64,000 nucleotides of DNA from JAWLHU01 sp041690255 (GTDB lineage Bacteria > Bacillota > Sulfobacillia > Symbiobacteriales > Symbiobacteriaceae). The notes under the pieces are model-generated. The model did no database searches. It was not told the origin of the DNA and was given only the letters and a program-made list of their open reading frames with translations. Below are positions 43,801-58,800 of this stretch, one piece after another. A program made the translations under genes and the position numbers. Position 1 is the first letter of the stretch. Each line of letters opens with the position of its first letter. The DNA is taken from contig JAWLHU010000023.1 in NCBI GenBank assembly GCA_041690255.1, positions 1 to 64,000 on the forward strand. The letters are read 5' to 3'.

Positions 43801-45500
43801 ATGAGCAACGAGGCCATCTGATCCACCTGTGCACGGAAGAGCGGCTCCTGCTCGTACAGATCGCGGGCCATATTGACGTGTTGGGCGCCCTGCCCGGTGA
43901 ACATGAAGACGACCGGTCGCTCACCATCCTCATGGATGCCGGTGGGGAGGCGGTCCGGGTAGGTCAGGGCCTCCGCCGCCTCCCGGGTGTCCCCGCAGAC
44001 GAGCACACGGCGGTGGTGGAAGGCACGGCGCCCCATATGCAGGGTGTAGGCCACGTCGGCCAGGGGAATATCCGGATGCTCCCGCAGATGCTGCGCCAGG
44101 TTTGCGGTCGCCGCCTCAAGAGCCGGCTCGGTCCTGGCGGAGAGCGCCAGCAGATGCACCGGGCGAGAGGGGCCTCCAGCCGCGGCCGGCGGCACCTCTT
44201 CCAGGATCAGATGGGCGTTGGTCCCGCCCATGCCGAAGGAACTGACGGCGGCCCTGCGTGGATTTGGCCCCTCCTCCCACGATGTAAGCCGCTCGCTCAC
44301 GTAGAACGGGCTGTCGTGGAAGGGAATGCGCGGGTTGGGCGTGGTGAAGTGAATGCTGGGCGGGATCTGCCGGTTCTTCAGGGCGAGGACCGCCTTGATC
44401 AGCCCGGCCACGCCCGCCGCGCTATCCAAATGACCGATGTTGCTCTTCAGGGAGCCGATGGCGCAGAAGCGCTGATCGGCCGTGGACTGGCGGAACGCCT
44501 GCGTCAGCGCGGCTACCTCGATCGGGTCGCCCAGGGCGGTACCTGTCCCGTGGGCCTCCACGTAGCCGATCGTCCTCGGGGAGACCCCGGCTGCCGCCAG
44601 CGCCTCGGCGATCACCGCGGCCTGTCCATCCACGCTGGGAGCGGTGTAGCCCACCTTGTCGGAGCCGTCGTTGTTGATGGCGGTGCCGAGGATCAGGGCA
44701 TGGACCGTGTCGCCGTCGCGGAGGGCATCCTCGTAGCGCTTCAGTGCCACGATCCCCAGGCCGCTGCCGCTCACCGTTCCGGCGGCAGCGGCATCAAAGG
44801 CCCGGCAATGGCCGTCCGGCGACAGGATTCCGCCCTCCTGGTGGAGGTACCCGGTCCCCTGCGGCCAGAGGATGGAGACCCCCCCGGCCAGCGCCATGTC
44901 ACAGTCGTGGTTGAGCAGGCTCTGGCAAGCGATGTGGACGGCGACCAGCGACGTGGAGCAGGCGGTCTGCACGGTGACACACGGGCCGGTCAGGTTCAGC
45001 TTGTAGGCGGCCCGGGTGGTCAGGTGATCCTTGTCGTTCGCCAGGATCATTTGGTAAAGCCCGACCGACCGGACCAGGTCAGGGTCCTCCAGCAGTCTGA
45101 ACAGGTAGGTGCTGGGGCCAGCCCCGGCGTAGAGGCCGATCCGCCCCTCCCAGCCGTCGGGGTTGTACCCGGCCTGCTCCAGGAGCTCCCAGGCAGCCTC
45201 CAGGAAGAGCCGCTGCTGCGGATCCGTGATCTCCGCTTCTCGCGGGTTATAGCCGAAGAACTGAGCATCGAACAGGTCGGCATCTGCCAGAGCGCCGCCG
45301 GCCGGGACGTAGTTCGGGCTCTCCAGCAGGGCGGGGTCCACGCCCGCCGCCAGGACCTCCTGCTCGGCGAAGTGCCGGATCGACTCCGTCCCGTCCTTCA
45401 GGTTCTGCCAGAACTCCTCCAGGGTCCGGGCGCCCGGGAAGCGGCCGTTCATGCCGACAATCGCGATCGCTGTTGCGTAGCGTGCATCTTGCATGGCCAT
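40842..45500 (-). CDS. PKS-B: KS-AT-KR-ACP module
   Basis: A 1552-residue single-module type I polyketide synthase. The KS begins at the N terminus and has its cysteine in TACSTS (about 180), EAHGTGTALGD and SNIGHLDSAAG. The AT has GHSVGEY near 625 and HAFH near 723, the malonyl-CoA signature. The KR has its nucleotide motif GGLGRLG near 1153, and the ACP serine is in GGHSLLG near 1463, an NRPS-like carrier motif. No DH is present, so it should leave a beta-hydroxyl. Acting after NRPS-B it would turn an aminoacyl chain into a 4-amino-3-hydroxy acid (statine-like) unit. The C-terminal tail LLARLDELSDEEVEALLQ closely resembles that of PKS-A, a probable docking helix. Confidence 0.93.
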   Translation of the reverse strand: MAMQDARYATAIAIVGMNGRFPGARTLEEFWQNLKDGTESIRHFAEQEVLAAGVDPALLESPNYVPAGGALADADLFDAQFFGYNPREAEITDPQQRLFLEAAWELLEQAGYNPDGWEGRIGLYAGAGPSTYLFRLLEDPDLVRSVGLYQMILANDKDHLTTRAAYKLNLTGPCVTVQTACSTSLVAVHIACQSLLNHDCDMALAGGVSILWPQGTGYLHQEGGILSPDGHCRAFDAAAAGTVSGSGLGIVALKRYEDALRDGDTVHALILGTAINNDGSDKVGYTAPSVDGQAAVIAEALAAAGVSPRTIGYVEAHGTGTALGDPIEVAALTQAFRQSTADQRFCAIGSLKSNIGHLDSAAGVAGLIKAVLALKNRQIPPSIHFTTPNPRIPFHDSPFYVSERLTSWEEGPNPRRAAVSSFGMGGTNAHLILEEVPPAAAGGPSRPVHLLALSARTEPALEAATANLAQHLREHPDIPLADVAYTLHMGRRAFHHRRVLVCGDTREAAEALTYPDRLPTGIHEDGERPVVFMFTGQGAQHVNMARDLYEQEPLFRAQVDQMASLLMPHLGTDLRRLLFPDPDQKDAAAGLLRRTEYAQPALFVIEYALAQLWLSWGVVPAAMIGHSVGEYVAACLAGTIGLEDALALVAARGKLIQQLPGGAMLSVSLPEADLLPLLGPELALAAVNGPALCAVAGPEPAVKALEALLKTRGVSCSRLHTSHAFHSWMVEPAVEPFVDLVRQGRLHPPTIPFISNVTGRWIRPEEALDPQYWGQHLRQPVRFAAGLEQLRTDLPAVFLEVGPGQVLSTLARQGLPAESVVLSSLPRPKSQKGDLEALLTTLGRLWLAGARVDWQGFYAGQSRRRIPLPTYPFERQRYALTPGRGARALAARSDGPAQKQPISDSLYLPSWKRTLRRRVSTSGQGERLLLFSGGTSLEARLAERLQRMENQVTIVRMGDRFADLGGDTYSLDPSREEEYDRLLQTLHDQGELPDRIIHGWSLPPVSPEGGEWARFLRGQTVGFNSLLFLARALSRQAAEHPVRLTAVTHSAQAVALEERLHPEQATLLGASLVIPQEYPVITCSTVDLLLPEGGTPQEQALAERLVEELFTEDPDMCVAYRGADRWVQTYEPVRAEAPADDSTMLRHGGVYLIIGGLGRLGMLLADHLARTVKGKLVLITRSAFPERQDWERWQASHQATRATDRISRAITQIRQMEAHGAEVLVLRADATDEAALRAALQTAVERFGTIHGVIHSAMAGPIATIQASDPADWQVHFAAKVRVGMLLARLVAEHQPDFVLLMSSLSSVLGGIGMAPYAAANLGLDGFAHLQNRAGQFPWITINWEGWRLAEGAVQSSIDPLALSPEEGIELFRRLMAFPAPTQVVVSGGDLAMRLDRWVRRNTEPSVPRPAKAPGNGYSRPALPTPYEAPGNSLEEAVAELFQELLGVTPVGAHDSFFELGGHSLLGTQLITRLRQRYQVELPIHSLFEGPTVRAIAAQIVQLQEQDPQEGDDAIRPSGSEAAAALLARLDELSDEEVEALLQIELGTSPEG

Positions 45501-45506
45501 TGGCGC

Positions 45507-48853
<3,347 letters not shown>

Positions 48854-48857
<4 letters not shown>

Positions 48858-51800
48858 ACCGAATCTCCCCCCTCCTGGTTGATCAGCTTCTGCAGGAGTG
48901 CATTCACCTCGGTATCAGAAAACTGGTCCAGCTTCTCGAGCAGGGCGGCGCCCGGCTGGTTGGCGGCGGCTACCGCCCGGGGCGCGATCGGTTCGGCCTG
49001 CTCGGCGCCCTGCTCCAGCTCCCGGAGGATCTCCTCGGCGAGCATGACCAGGGTGGTGTGTCGGAGCAGGTTGACCAGGGAGAGGCTCACACCGAACTCC
49101 CGCTCGACCCGGCTCCTGAACTCCAGAGCGATCAGCGAATCCAACCCCTGCCGGTTGAGGGGCTCGGTTGAACTCACCCGGGCGGCAGGGTACCCCAGGA
49201 TCTGTGCGAACTGGTTGCGGAGGTGCGACTGGAGCATCTCCTGGCGCGAGCCCGGCTCGGCTGCGATGAGCTGCCGGCGGAACGTCCCGAATCCTTGCAG
49301 GGCGCTCTCCGCCTGCCGGGCAAGCTCCCGGCTCAGATGACGGAAAAGCGGTGTCCGGGAGCCCTCCGGATAGACCTGCATTAACCGTTCCCACTCCACC
49401 TGGGCAACCATCAACTGCTCGCGGGTGCAGGACAGGAGCCGTTCCAGTACCGCAAAGCCCTGATCGGGGGTGAACGGCACCATGCCGAAGAGGCTGCGCC
49501 CCTTTCCCCAACCGATCTCCGACCACAGGCCCGAACCCAGGGAGAAGGCCGGCAAGCCCAGAGCCCGGCGGTAGACAGCCAGACCATCCAGGAAGGCGTT
49601 AGCGGCCGCGTAGTCACTGTGGCTCCTGAGCCCGAGAACCGATGCGGCAGAGGACAGCATGACGAAGAAGTCCAACCGCTCCTCCCGCGAGAGCAGGTGG
49701 AGGTTCCACGCTCCGCCCACCTTGGGGCGCAGCCCGGAAGCGAAGCGCTCCCAGCCGATATCCAGGATCTGATGGGTCTCAAAGATGCCGGCGGCGTGGA
49801 TGATCCCGCGCAGCGGGGGCATGCCCTGAGAGGCCGTGCGCATGGCTGAGGCCAGTTGATCCCACTCGGCCACATCGGCGTTGGCAACCGCCACCCGGAC
49901 CCCTCGGGCCCGCAGTTCGTCCAGCACGGCGCGAGTCTCTGCAGAGGGCGTCCGCCGGGCCAGGAGGATCAGATGCCGGGCGCCCCGCTCTACGAACTGC
50001 TGGGCCACGAAGAGCCCGATCCCCGAGAGCCCTCCCGTGATCAGGTAGGTCCCGTCCGGCCGGATCGCCACCGGTTCAGCGGTTGGCTCCACGGCTGCCC
50101 GCTCCAACCGGGCGACATGACGGATACCGCTCCGGAAAGCAATTTGATCTTCCGGGCTGTCTGCCCATAGCTCCTGGTAGAGCGCACCGGTCGCATGGTT
50201 GGCGGGATCCAGGTCCACCCGAACCGGGCGGTACTTCGGGAGTTCCAGGGCGACCGAGCCTCCCAGGCCCCAGAGCGGCGTGGCCGCCACAGCCAGGTCT
50301 GCGTGGGCTGCCCCCACCGCCTGGGTCCCTCGGGTGACCAGGAAGAGGCGTGGGCTCTCCACCCCGCCGGCCCCTTCCAGCGCCTGCAGCAGGTGGATCA
50401 GGGCGCCGCATCCGGCCAGTTGATCAGACTCCCAGTTGGTGTTGGGCGCCTCTCCGGGGGTGGTGGCCTCCAGATTCCAGAGGTGGATGATCCCCCTGCA
50501 GGGCGGTCGCTCCGGCCCGAACGCATCGGCCAGAAGCTGTGCGAACATCTCCGGGCGCCCGGGGTGGATCTGGAATCCGGCCATATCAGCCCGGTACTCC
50601 GCCCCGGGCCGGACCAGGACAGCCCGCTCCCCGTCCCGCTCCAGGCGACCGGCCATCTCGTGCCCGAGGCCCTCCCCATCGGCCAGGATCAGCCAGCTTC
50701 CCCGCGTGGCAGGGCGCACTGGTTGGCGCTGCTCCAGTGGCTGGGGGTGCCAAACGACTCCATAGAACCAGCGGCTCATCTCGTCGGTGGGGGATACCCT
50801 GCCTGAGGCGTGAAGGCTCCAGGCCGCCGCCTCTGCCGTGGGCCCGGCTTGGCGACTGAAGACCCGGAAGGTGAGGTCCGGTGAAAGCAACAACTGCACC
50901 ACCAGGTGCCCCTTCTCCGGCATGACCAACGGCAAAGGCATGGCCAGTTCCACCGCTGCATGGGGAGTGCCGGACCCCTGTTCGGCGGCGGCCTCCGCCA
51001 TCGCCCGGAAGAAGGTTTCGGGGACAGGCTGCCCCGGCGGTATGGGCTCAGCCAGCCCCGGGACGCGCCCGGGCCCCAGCTCGATCTCCCAGACCTGGTC
51101 CACCATGCCGGCAGCCAGCAGGAGACGCCGCCCGGGAAGGGCGTGTTCCGTTCTATCGCTTCTATATATATACGCCTCACGAAGGAGTTCCAGATCGTAC
51201 CGCTGACGCTGCCAGGGGTACGGCGGCAAGGCCTGATAGCGCCCCTTCGGGTAGATGGCCTCCCAGTTGAGGGGATACCCATGGGTATAGAGGGTTCCCA
51301 CCGCGGAGAGGAGGGTTCTGCGCTCGTCCCGCTCCTTCCAGAGCGAAGGGACCAGGATCCCCTCCTCGCTGCGCTGGACCAGGACCCGCTGGATCAGCTC
51401 CAACAGGATCGGGTGGGGGCTGACCTCCACGAAGGTACGGCAACCCTCTTGGGCCAGGTGGGCGATGACCGTGCCAAACCGGACCGTCTCCCGCAGGTTG
51501 CGCCCCCAGTAGGTGGCATCCATGGCCTCCCCGGCCACAAGCTCACCCGTGACGGTGGAGTAGACGGGCAGCCTGGCCGGACGGGGCTTGAGGTCAGCGA
51601 GGGCCTCCTCCAGCTCCGGCCGCAGAGACTCCATCTGAGGGCTGTGGGAGGCCAGGTTGATCGGCAGCGGTGCGGAGAAGATCCCTTGCGCCAGCAGCTC
51701 ATCCATCAACTCGGAAAGCGCCTCCGGATCCCCGGACAGGACGGTGAAATCGGGGCTGTTTTCCGCAGCGACGGAGATCCGGCCCTCACGCCCCTGCAGG

Positions 51801-54800
51801 AGACGCCGGGCCTCCTCCAGGGAGAGCTCGACCACCGCCATGCGCCCCCGGCCCTCCACCCGCTGCATGAGCCGGCTGCGGTGTGCGATCACCTTGACGC
51901 CCTCCTCCAGGGTGAGAGCGCCCGCCACACAGGCAGCAGCCACCTCGCCGAAGCTGTGGCCGACCACCCGGTCCGGCGTGATGCCACGGGTCCGCCACCA
52001 CTCCGTCAGGGCGATCTGCATGGCAAAGAGCACGGGCTGGTTCACGGCGGTCTGGTCCAGCCGGGAGGCCCCCTCCTCAGCCATCAACTCATCCACCAGC
52101 GACCAGTCCACGTACCGCCGGAACAGCGCATCACACCGCTCCATCACCGCCCGGAAGAGGGGCTCCTCCCGCATGAGCTGGCGCCCCATGCCCCACCACT
52201 GGGAGCCCTGCCCGGAGAAGACGAAGCAGATAGGACCGGGAGCGGCGGGCTCCGGAGCCATGCCGTCCTCCCGCGCAATCGCATCATCCAGGAGTGCCAG
52301 AAGTTCCTCCTGGTCCTGGAAGGCGAAGGCCGCCCGATAGGGGTGGTGGCTCCGCCGACGGGCTGCACTGTAGCAGAGGTCGTGCAGGTTCCCGCTCGGT
52401 TCCGCCGCGAGGCGCTCCCGAACTTGCGACACCTGTTCCCGCAGGGCCCCGGGCGCCCGGGCCGACAGCACCAGCAGTTCCGAGGGTTCGACTACCTCCT
52501 CGCCGGGCTTCGCCGGCGGAGGCGCTTCGACCACCACATGGCAGTTGGTGCCGCCGAAGCCGAAGGAGCTGACACCGGCAGCGGCCCGCTCCCCCGGCGC
52601 CACGGGCCAGGGCATGAGACTGATTGGGACCCGAAGGGGCATTGTGGCCCAGGGAATGTGCGGATTCGGCTCCCGGAGGTGTAGGCTGGGCGGCAGATGG
52701 CCATGCTTCAGGGCGAGGACCGCCTTCATGAAGCCGGCAATCCCCGCGGCGGCCTCCAAGTGCCCAAGATTGGTCTTGGCAGACCCGATATAGAGGGGAG
52801 CGTCAGACGGGCGACCCGCCGCCATAACGGCCCCCAGGGCCTGCGCCTCGATCAAGTCGCCCAGGGCGGTTCCCGTCCCGTGCGCCTCCACGTACTGGAC
52901 CTGCTCGGGAGAGATGCCGCTCCGGCGGTATGCCTCCCGCAGGACCGCCTCCTGGGAGGGGCCGTTCGGGCTCATCAGCCCGTTGCTGCGGCCGTCCTGG
53001 TTGACTGCGCTGCCGCGAATGACCGCGTAGACAGGATCGCCGTCGGCCAGGGCCTGGGAGAGCGGCTTGAGCACAGCGACTCCAGCCCCCTCGGACCGAA
53101 CGTAGCCGTCGGCACCGGAATCGAAGGTCTTGCACCGCCCATCGGTGGCCAGGGCCCCAACCTTGGAGAAGTTGATCGCGAGATCCGGCTTCAGGATCAG
53201 ATTCACCCCGCCGACCAGGGCGAGACTGCACTCCCCGCTGCGCAAGCTCTGGCAGGCGAGATGGATCGCCACCAGCGAAGAGGAGCAGGCGGTATCGATC
53301 GCCATGCTCGGCCCCCGCAGATCGAGGAGGTAGGAGATGCGATTGGCCGCGATGCTGTGCGCCACGCCGCTGCCGGTGTAGGCGTCAATCCGCTCCGGGT
53401 CGCCCTGGGTCCGGCCGGCGTAGTCCCAGGAGCTGATCCCAACGAAGACCCCCGTCCGGCTGCCGGCGAGGCTTTCCTGGGGGATCCCGGCATCCTCCAG
53501 CGCCTCCCAGGCCACCTCCAGCAGGAGCCGCTGCTGCGGATCCATGCCGGTCGCCTCGCGCGGGGTGATGCCAAAGAAGTCCGGATCAAACTCGTCCACC
53601 TTCTCCAGGAAGCCCCCCCACCGGGTCACCATCTTCCCCGGGGCGCCGGGATCGGCATCATAGAACGCTTCCACATCCCACCGGTCCGGCGGGACCTCGG
53701 TGATCGCATCTACCCCATTGCAGAGCATCTCCCAGTACCGGGCGGGATCGGGGGCACCGGGGAAACGGCAACCCAGCCCCACCACCGCGATCGGCTCATT
53801 GCCTCCGGGGGCGGGAAGCTCCTTATGCGCCTTTTGCTCCTTTTGCTCCTTCGAAGCGCTTGACTCTCCCGCAAGGTGCGCGGCCAGTGCGGCTGGGGTT
53901 GGGTAGTCCCAGACCAGGGAGGGCGAGACCGGACGGCCCAGCCAGCCCTCCAACTCCACCAGCATCTCGACCGACTGCACCGAGTCCAGTCCGTACGAGG
54001 CGAACGGCTCCTGCGCCTGGATCTTCGCCTCGGCAACGCCCGACCGCCGGGAGATCGCCGCGATCAGCCAGGCCCGGATCTCTTCCGCCGAGCGGTCATC
54101 CTGGGCAGGTCCCGCCTGGCGGTCCTGCGCTGTGAGCGGCCTCACCCACTCCGCCACCACCGTCAGCCGCCGCTCCAGGAACTGCGCGCGGCAGGTCCGG
54201 CGCTGGATCTTTCCGCTCGATGTCTTGGGCAGGGACCCGTGCTGAATCAGGCTGATCGCGTAGACCTGGAGGTCGTACTCCTGCGCCACGGCCCGGCGGA
54301 TCGCCTCAAAGATCTCCTCCGGCGTTCCACTCGGCCGCCGGTTGACCTCGTATACGATCACCAGTTGCTCCTCGCCATTCGCCTCCACCGAGAAGGCGGC
54401 CCCGCACCCGGGCCGAAGGTCGGAATGAGCGGCTTCCGCGATGCGCTCAAAATCCTGGGGGTAGTAGTTGCGGCCGCGGATGATCACCAATTCCTTCATC
54501 CGCCCGGTAATGTAGAGTTCTCCGTTGCGGATGAACCCCAGGTCGCCGGTGCGCAGGAAGGGGCCTTCACCGGTGTCAGCGATACGGGCCCGGAAGGTCT
54601 GCTCCGTCTCCTCGGTGCGCTGCCAGTAGCCCTGTCCCACCGAGGGACCCGAGACCCAGACCTCACCGACCTGATCGGGTGGGCACTCCAGACAGGTCTC
54701 GGGGTGGACGATCCGGAGGCTGTGATTCAGATGGGTCCGGCCGCAACCGACCAACCCCACGCTCCCCTCCGCCCCGGGGGCCATCTCCACCAGTTCATGT

Positions 54801-55858
54801 CGCTCCAGGGCATCCCGCTGGAGATCGATCACCTGGTAGAGCGGGGTGATACTGCGGTCAATGCCGCTGACGAAGACCGTGCTTTCGGCGAGGCCGTAAG
54901 CCGGGATATGTGCCTCGCGCCGGAAGCCACAGGCGCCAAAGACTTCCACAAACCGCTCCAGCGTCTCCCGCCGAATCGGCTCCGCCCCGTTCAGCGCACA
55001 GGTCCAGCTGCTCAGATCCAGCGTCTGCATCTCCTCGGGGGTCACCTTGCGCATGCAGAGTTCATAGGCGAAGTTAGGGGCGCAGCTATAGGTGCCCCGG
55101 TAGTGGGAGATCGCCTCCAGCCAGCGGAGGGGGCGCTGCACGAAGGAGGCTGGGGCCATGAGAACCGTGGGGAAGCCCACGTAGATCGACTGGAGAATCC
55201 CCATGATCAGGCCCATGTCGTGGTAGGGCGGAACCCAGCTCACCCCCACGCTCTCGGGCGTGTTCCCCAGCCTCCGCCGGATCGCCTCCAGGTTCTCCAG
55301 CAGGTTCCGATGGGTCAGCATGACCCCCTTGGGGTTGCCCGTGGAGCCGGAGGTGTACTGCAAGAAGGCAAGGGAATCGGCGGTCAGGAACCGCTCGCGC
55401 CAGGCGTCCCCTTCGCCGGTGTCGTGATTGATGGCGATCCACTGCAGGGCTTCCAGGGCCGGCCAGTCCGCCATGAACTGGCTGGTCCTGGCCAGGATCT
55501 CTTCGGTGGTCAGGGCAATGCGGGCGGTGGCGTCGTTTACCACGGCCTGGAGCCGGTCCAGATTCCGGTTCATGCGGGGCGGGTAGGCCGGAACGGCAAT
55601 CGCCCCGGCATAGAGGCAGCCGAAGAAGGCTGCGATATAGGCAAACCCGGGCGGGTAGAGCAGCAGCACCCGCTCCCCCTCCGCCCCCGCCGCAATGAGT
55701 CGGGCAGCGATGGAACGGGCCCACCTGTCCAACTCTGCGTATGAGATCTGCTGTTCGGCAGCGTTGTCGTACTCCAGGAACCGAAATGCGCACTGGTCGC
55801 CCTGGTCACGGGCTCGCTCACGCAACAAGTCCACGAGTGTCTGACCGGCGTACATCAT
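48854..55858 (-). CDS. PKS-A: FAAL-ACP-KS-AT-inactive DH-KR-ACP, loading protein
   Basis: A 2334-residue starter protein. Residues 1-590 are a fatty acyl-AMP ligase (AVPAYPPRMNRNLDRL insertion typical of FAALs, TSGSTGNPKG at 169-178), which activates a fatty acid and loads the first ACP (GLDSVQS, about 628). The KS cysteine is in TACSSS near 857. The AT has GHSFGE near 1299 and LASHS near 1403, not the malonyl HAFH signature. A DH-like segment from about 1571 (ALPGRRL) lacks the catalytic HxxxGxxxxP, reading LAEPIPPGQPVPE instead. The KR has ITGGLSGIG near 1938, and a second ACP serine lies near 2239. Expected output is a fatty acyl chain extended by two carbons with a retained beta-hydroxyl. 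The C-terminal tail LLEKLDQFSDTEVNALLQ is a probable docking helix. Confidence 0.93.
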
Positions 55859-55879
55859 CGGGTAGCCCCCCTGTCCTAC

Positions 55880-58800
55880 TCAGTCGTTTTCAAAGAGATC
55901 CGCGAGGTCCTCAACGGCATCCAGTTGGTCGAGCAGGAACTCGGTCAGACGCCGCTCCGGCCCCGTGACCAGCCTGTCCAGGATGAGCAGGTACTGGTCC
56001 ATGAATCGGTCGATGGACTCCCGCCGGAACCGCCGGCCGTGGTAGATGTTGTGGATGGTCAGGCGGTCCTGCTCCTCGAAGACCTCGATGTGCATGTCGA
56101 AGTCCATGGTCGGATCGGCGTCGTAATCGACGACCCGCCGGTCTCGTAAGAGCTCATGCTCGGGGAACTTCCGGAAGCTCAGTTCGTTCCGCAGCGGCAC
56201 CTCGTGTTGGGCATTCTGCACCACGAAGACCACCGTGTAGAGAGGGGTCTCCAGGGGCAGCCATTGCCTCGCCTCCGCCAGGACCATGTCAAAGGGGTAG
56301 TCCTGGTGGGCCTGCGCCCCCAGCGCCGTCGCCGTCACCCGCCGCAGGACCTCAAGGCCCGTGGGGTTGCGGGAGAGATCGGTGCGGAGCACCACCGGGT
56401 TGGCCAGAAGGCCAAAAACCTCCTCCAGGTCCGGGTGAGTCCGCCCGGAGAAAGGCGTACCAACAGTGACATCCATCTGGTTGGAGACCAGGCTCATCCA
56501 GATCTTCAGGCCGGCCAGCATGGTGGTGAACAGGGTGACGCCCTGCTCCTGGGCGAACTGCCGCAGCCTGGCCGTCCGTTCCGGATCGATCTCCAGTTGA
56601 ACCACCCCTGCCGGTTGAGCGTCCTGCGCCGAAACCCGGTCCACCGGCAGCCGGGGTGGCTCCGAGAAGCCCCGCAGGTTCTGCTGCCAGTACTGCCGCT
56701 GGCCCTCCATCTCCCCCCGCCGCAGGCGCTCATTCTGCCAGACCGCCGCATCCACGTACTGGAGCGGTTCGGGCAAGGGCTGGATCTCCCGTTGCTCCCG
56801 ATGAGCCTGGTAGAACTCGGTCAGATCCCGAACCATCACGTTGGTCGTCCAGCCGTCGAAGATGATGTGGTGGAAGGAGTGGAAGAGAAGGTGCCGGTTC
56901 TCATCCAGCCTGTAGAGCGTCAGCCGGTAGAGCGGTCCCCGCACCAGATCCATGACCTCCTCCCGCTCTCGCACCGCCTCGGCCCGAAGGACGCGATCCT
57001 GTTCGGGGGCGGAGAGGGTGGAGAGGTCGCGGAAGCCACAGGGAACCTCCATCTCGTCGTGAACGATCTGCACCGGGACGCCGTTTCGCTCCTCAAAGGT
57101 GGTCCGAATCGCTCCGTGCCGCCGGACGATCTGCTGCCATGCCCACTGAAACGCGGCCACGTCCAGCGGACCGAGAACCTCGTGGACGGTGAAGTGACCG
57201 ACTCCGTTTTCCGGGGCGAACCGGTACTGGAACCAGTGGCGAAGCTGCGCGTGAGACTGCTCATAGGCCTCCTGCTTGGGCAAGCGGGGGATGGGGCTCA
57301 CCGCGTTGCGGTCACCGCCGTCCCTCTCCCGCTCGATGCAGGTGGAGAGCCCGGCAACCGTCGGCCATTCGAAGAGCGCCTGAAGGGGCAGCTTCACGCC
57401 CAGCCTGCGGTGGATATGGGCAATCACGCGGGTGGCGTGGAGGGAGTGCCCGCCCAGTTCGAAAAAGCCGTCGTGAATGGAGAGATCAGGCCGCTTCAGG
57501 ATCTCCTGCCAGATCTCGGCCACCGCCTGTTCCACGGGGGTGCGGGGGGCGACTCGCTCGGGCTCCGAATCAGGCCTGCCCAGACCAGGCTCGGGTAGTG
57601 CCAGCCGGTCCACCTTGCCGTTGGGCGTCAGCGGAAGCGCCTCCAGCATGATCATGTTGGCCGGAACCATGCTCTCCGGCAGCCGGCTCCGCAGGAAGGC
57701 CCTCCAGTCTCGGGCCAGGGTTTCTCCATCCCCGGCCGGGACGACATAGGCCACCAGCACGGGCCCATCCTCCCGCTGGACGGCGGTGACCACCGCCTCG
57801 CGGACCGCACTCTGCTCCGCCAGCACCGCCTCGATCTCGCCCAGTTCCACCCGGACGCCGCGGATCTTGACCTGGTGATCCCGGCGGCCCAGGTACTCGA
57901 TCGTGCCGTCGGGCCGGTACCGAGCGAGGTCGCCGGTGCGGAAGAGACGGGCTTCCGGCTGGTCTGAGAACGGATCGGTCACCCATCGCTCCGCTGTCAA
58001 GTCCGGGCGCCGGTGATAGCCACGGGCAAGGCCGAGCCCGCCCACGTAGAGCTCCCCCGGAACCCCGACAGGCACCGGGCGCCGCTCGGGATCCAGGATA
58101 TAGATACGGGCGTTGGCAATGGGCCGGCCAATGGGCACCATCGCCAGATCGGTCGGGGTCTGGGCGGCGTCAAACCAGGTCACATCCGCTGCGACCTCCG
58201 AGGAGCCGTACAGGTTGAGGAGTCGGGCGTGGGGCATCCGGTCCCGGAACCGGCGGGCCAGCTCGGCCGAGAGCGCCTCGCCGCTGCTCACCCAGAGCGT
58301 CAGGTCGGGCAGGGTCCACCCCGCCTCCTCGCAGCCGTCCAACATGGCCTGCAGCAGCGAGGGGACAAGCACAAGGCGGCTGACCCGGTGACGCTGCAGG
58401 GCATCGATCAGGCTCTGCGGGTCCCGGGCCTCGGCATCGGGCACCAGGACCAGCGGAACCCCCCGGAGCAGCGGCCCCCAGATCTCCCAGACCGCATCCA
58501 CAAAGCTGATGGAGGTCTTCTGGCAACAGACCTCCCCCTCCCGGAATGGGAAGGCGTTCCACATCCAGGCGAAGCGGTTGATGGCAGCCTGCTGGGTGGC
58601 CAGAACCCCCTTCGGCCTCCCGGTGGAGCCAGAGGTGTAGACCACGTAAAACAGGCTCTCCGGGGTAGCGCCACTCTCCACGTGGTCCGCATTCCCCTCC
58701 TGCCCCTCTGCCGCCTCGGGTTCATCCAGGTCGACCACGGTCACCCCACCGGTCTCAAGCCCGGCCCGCAGCGACCGCCGAGTGATCAGGACCGGAGCCT

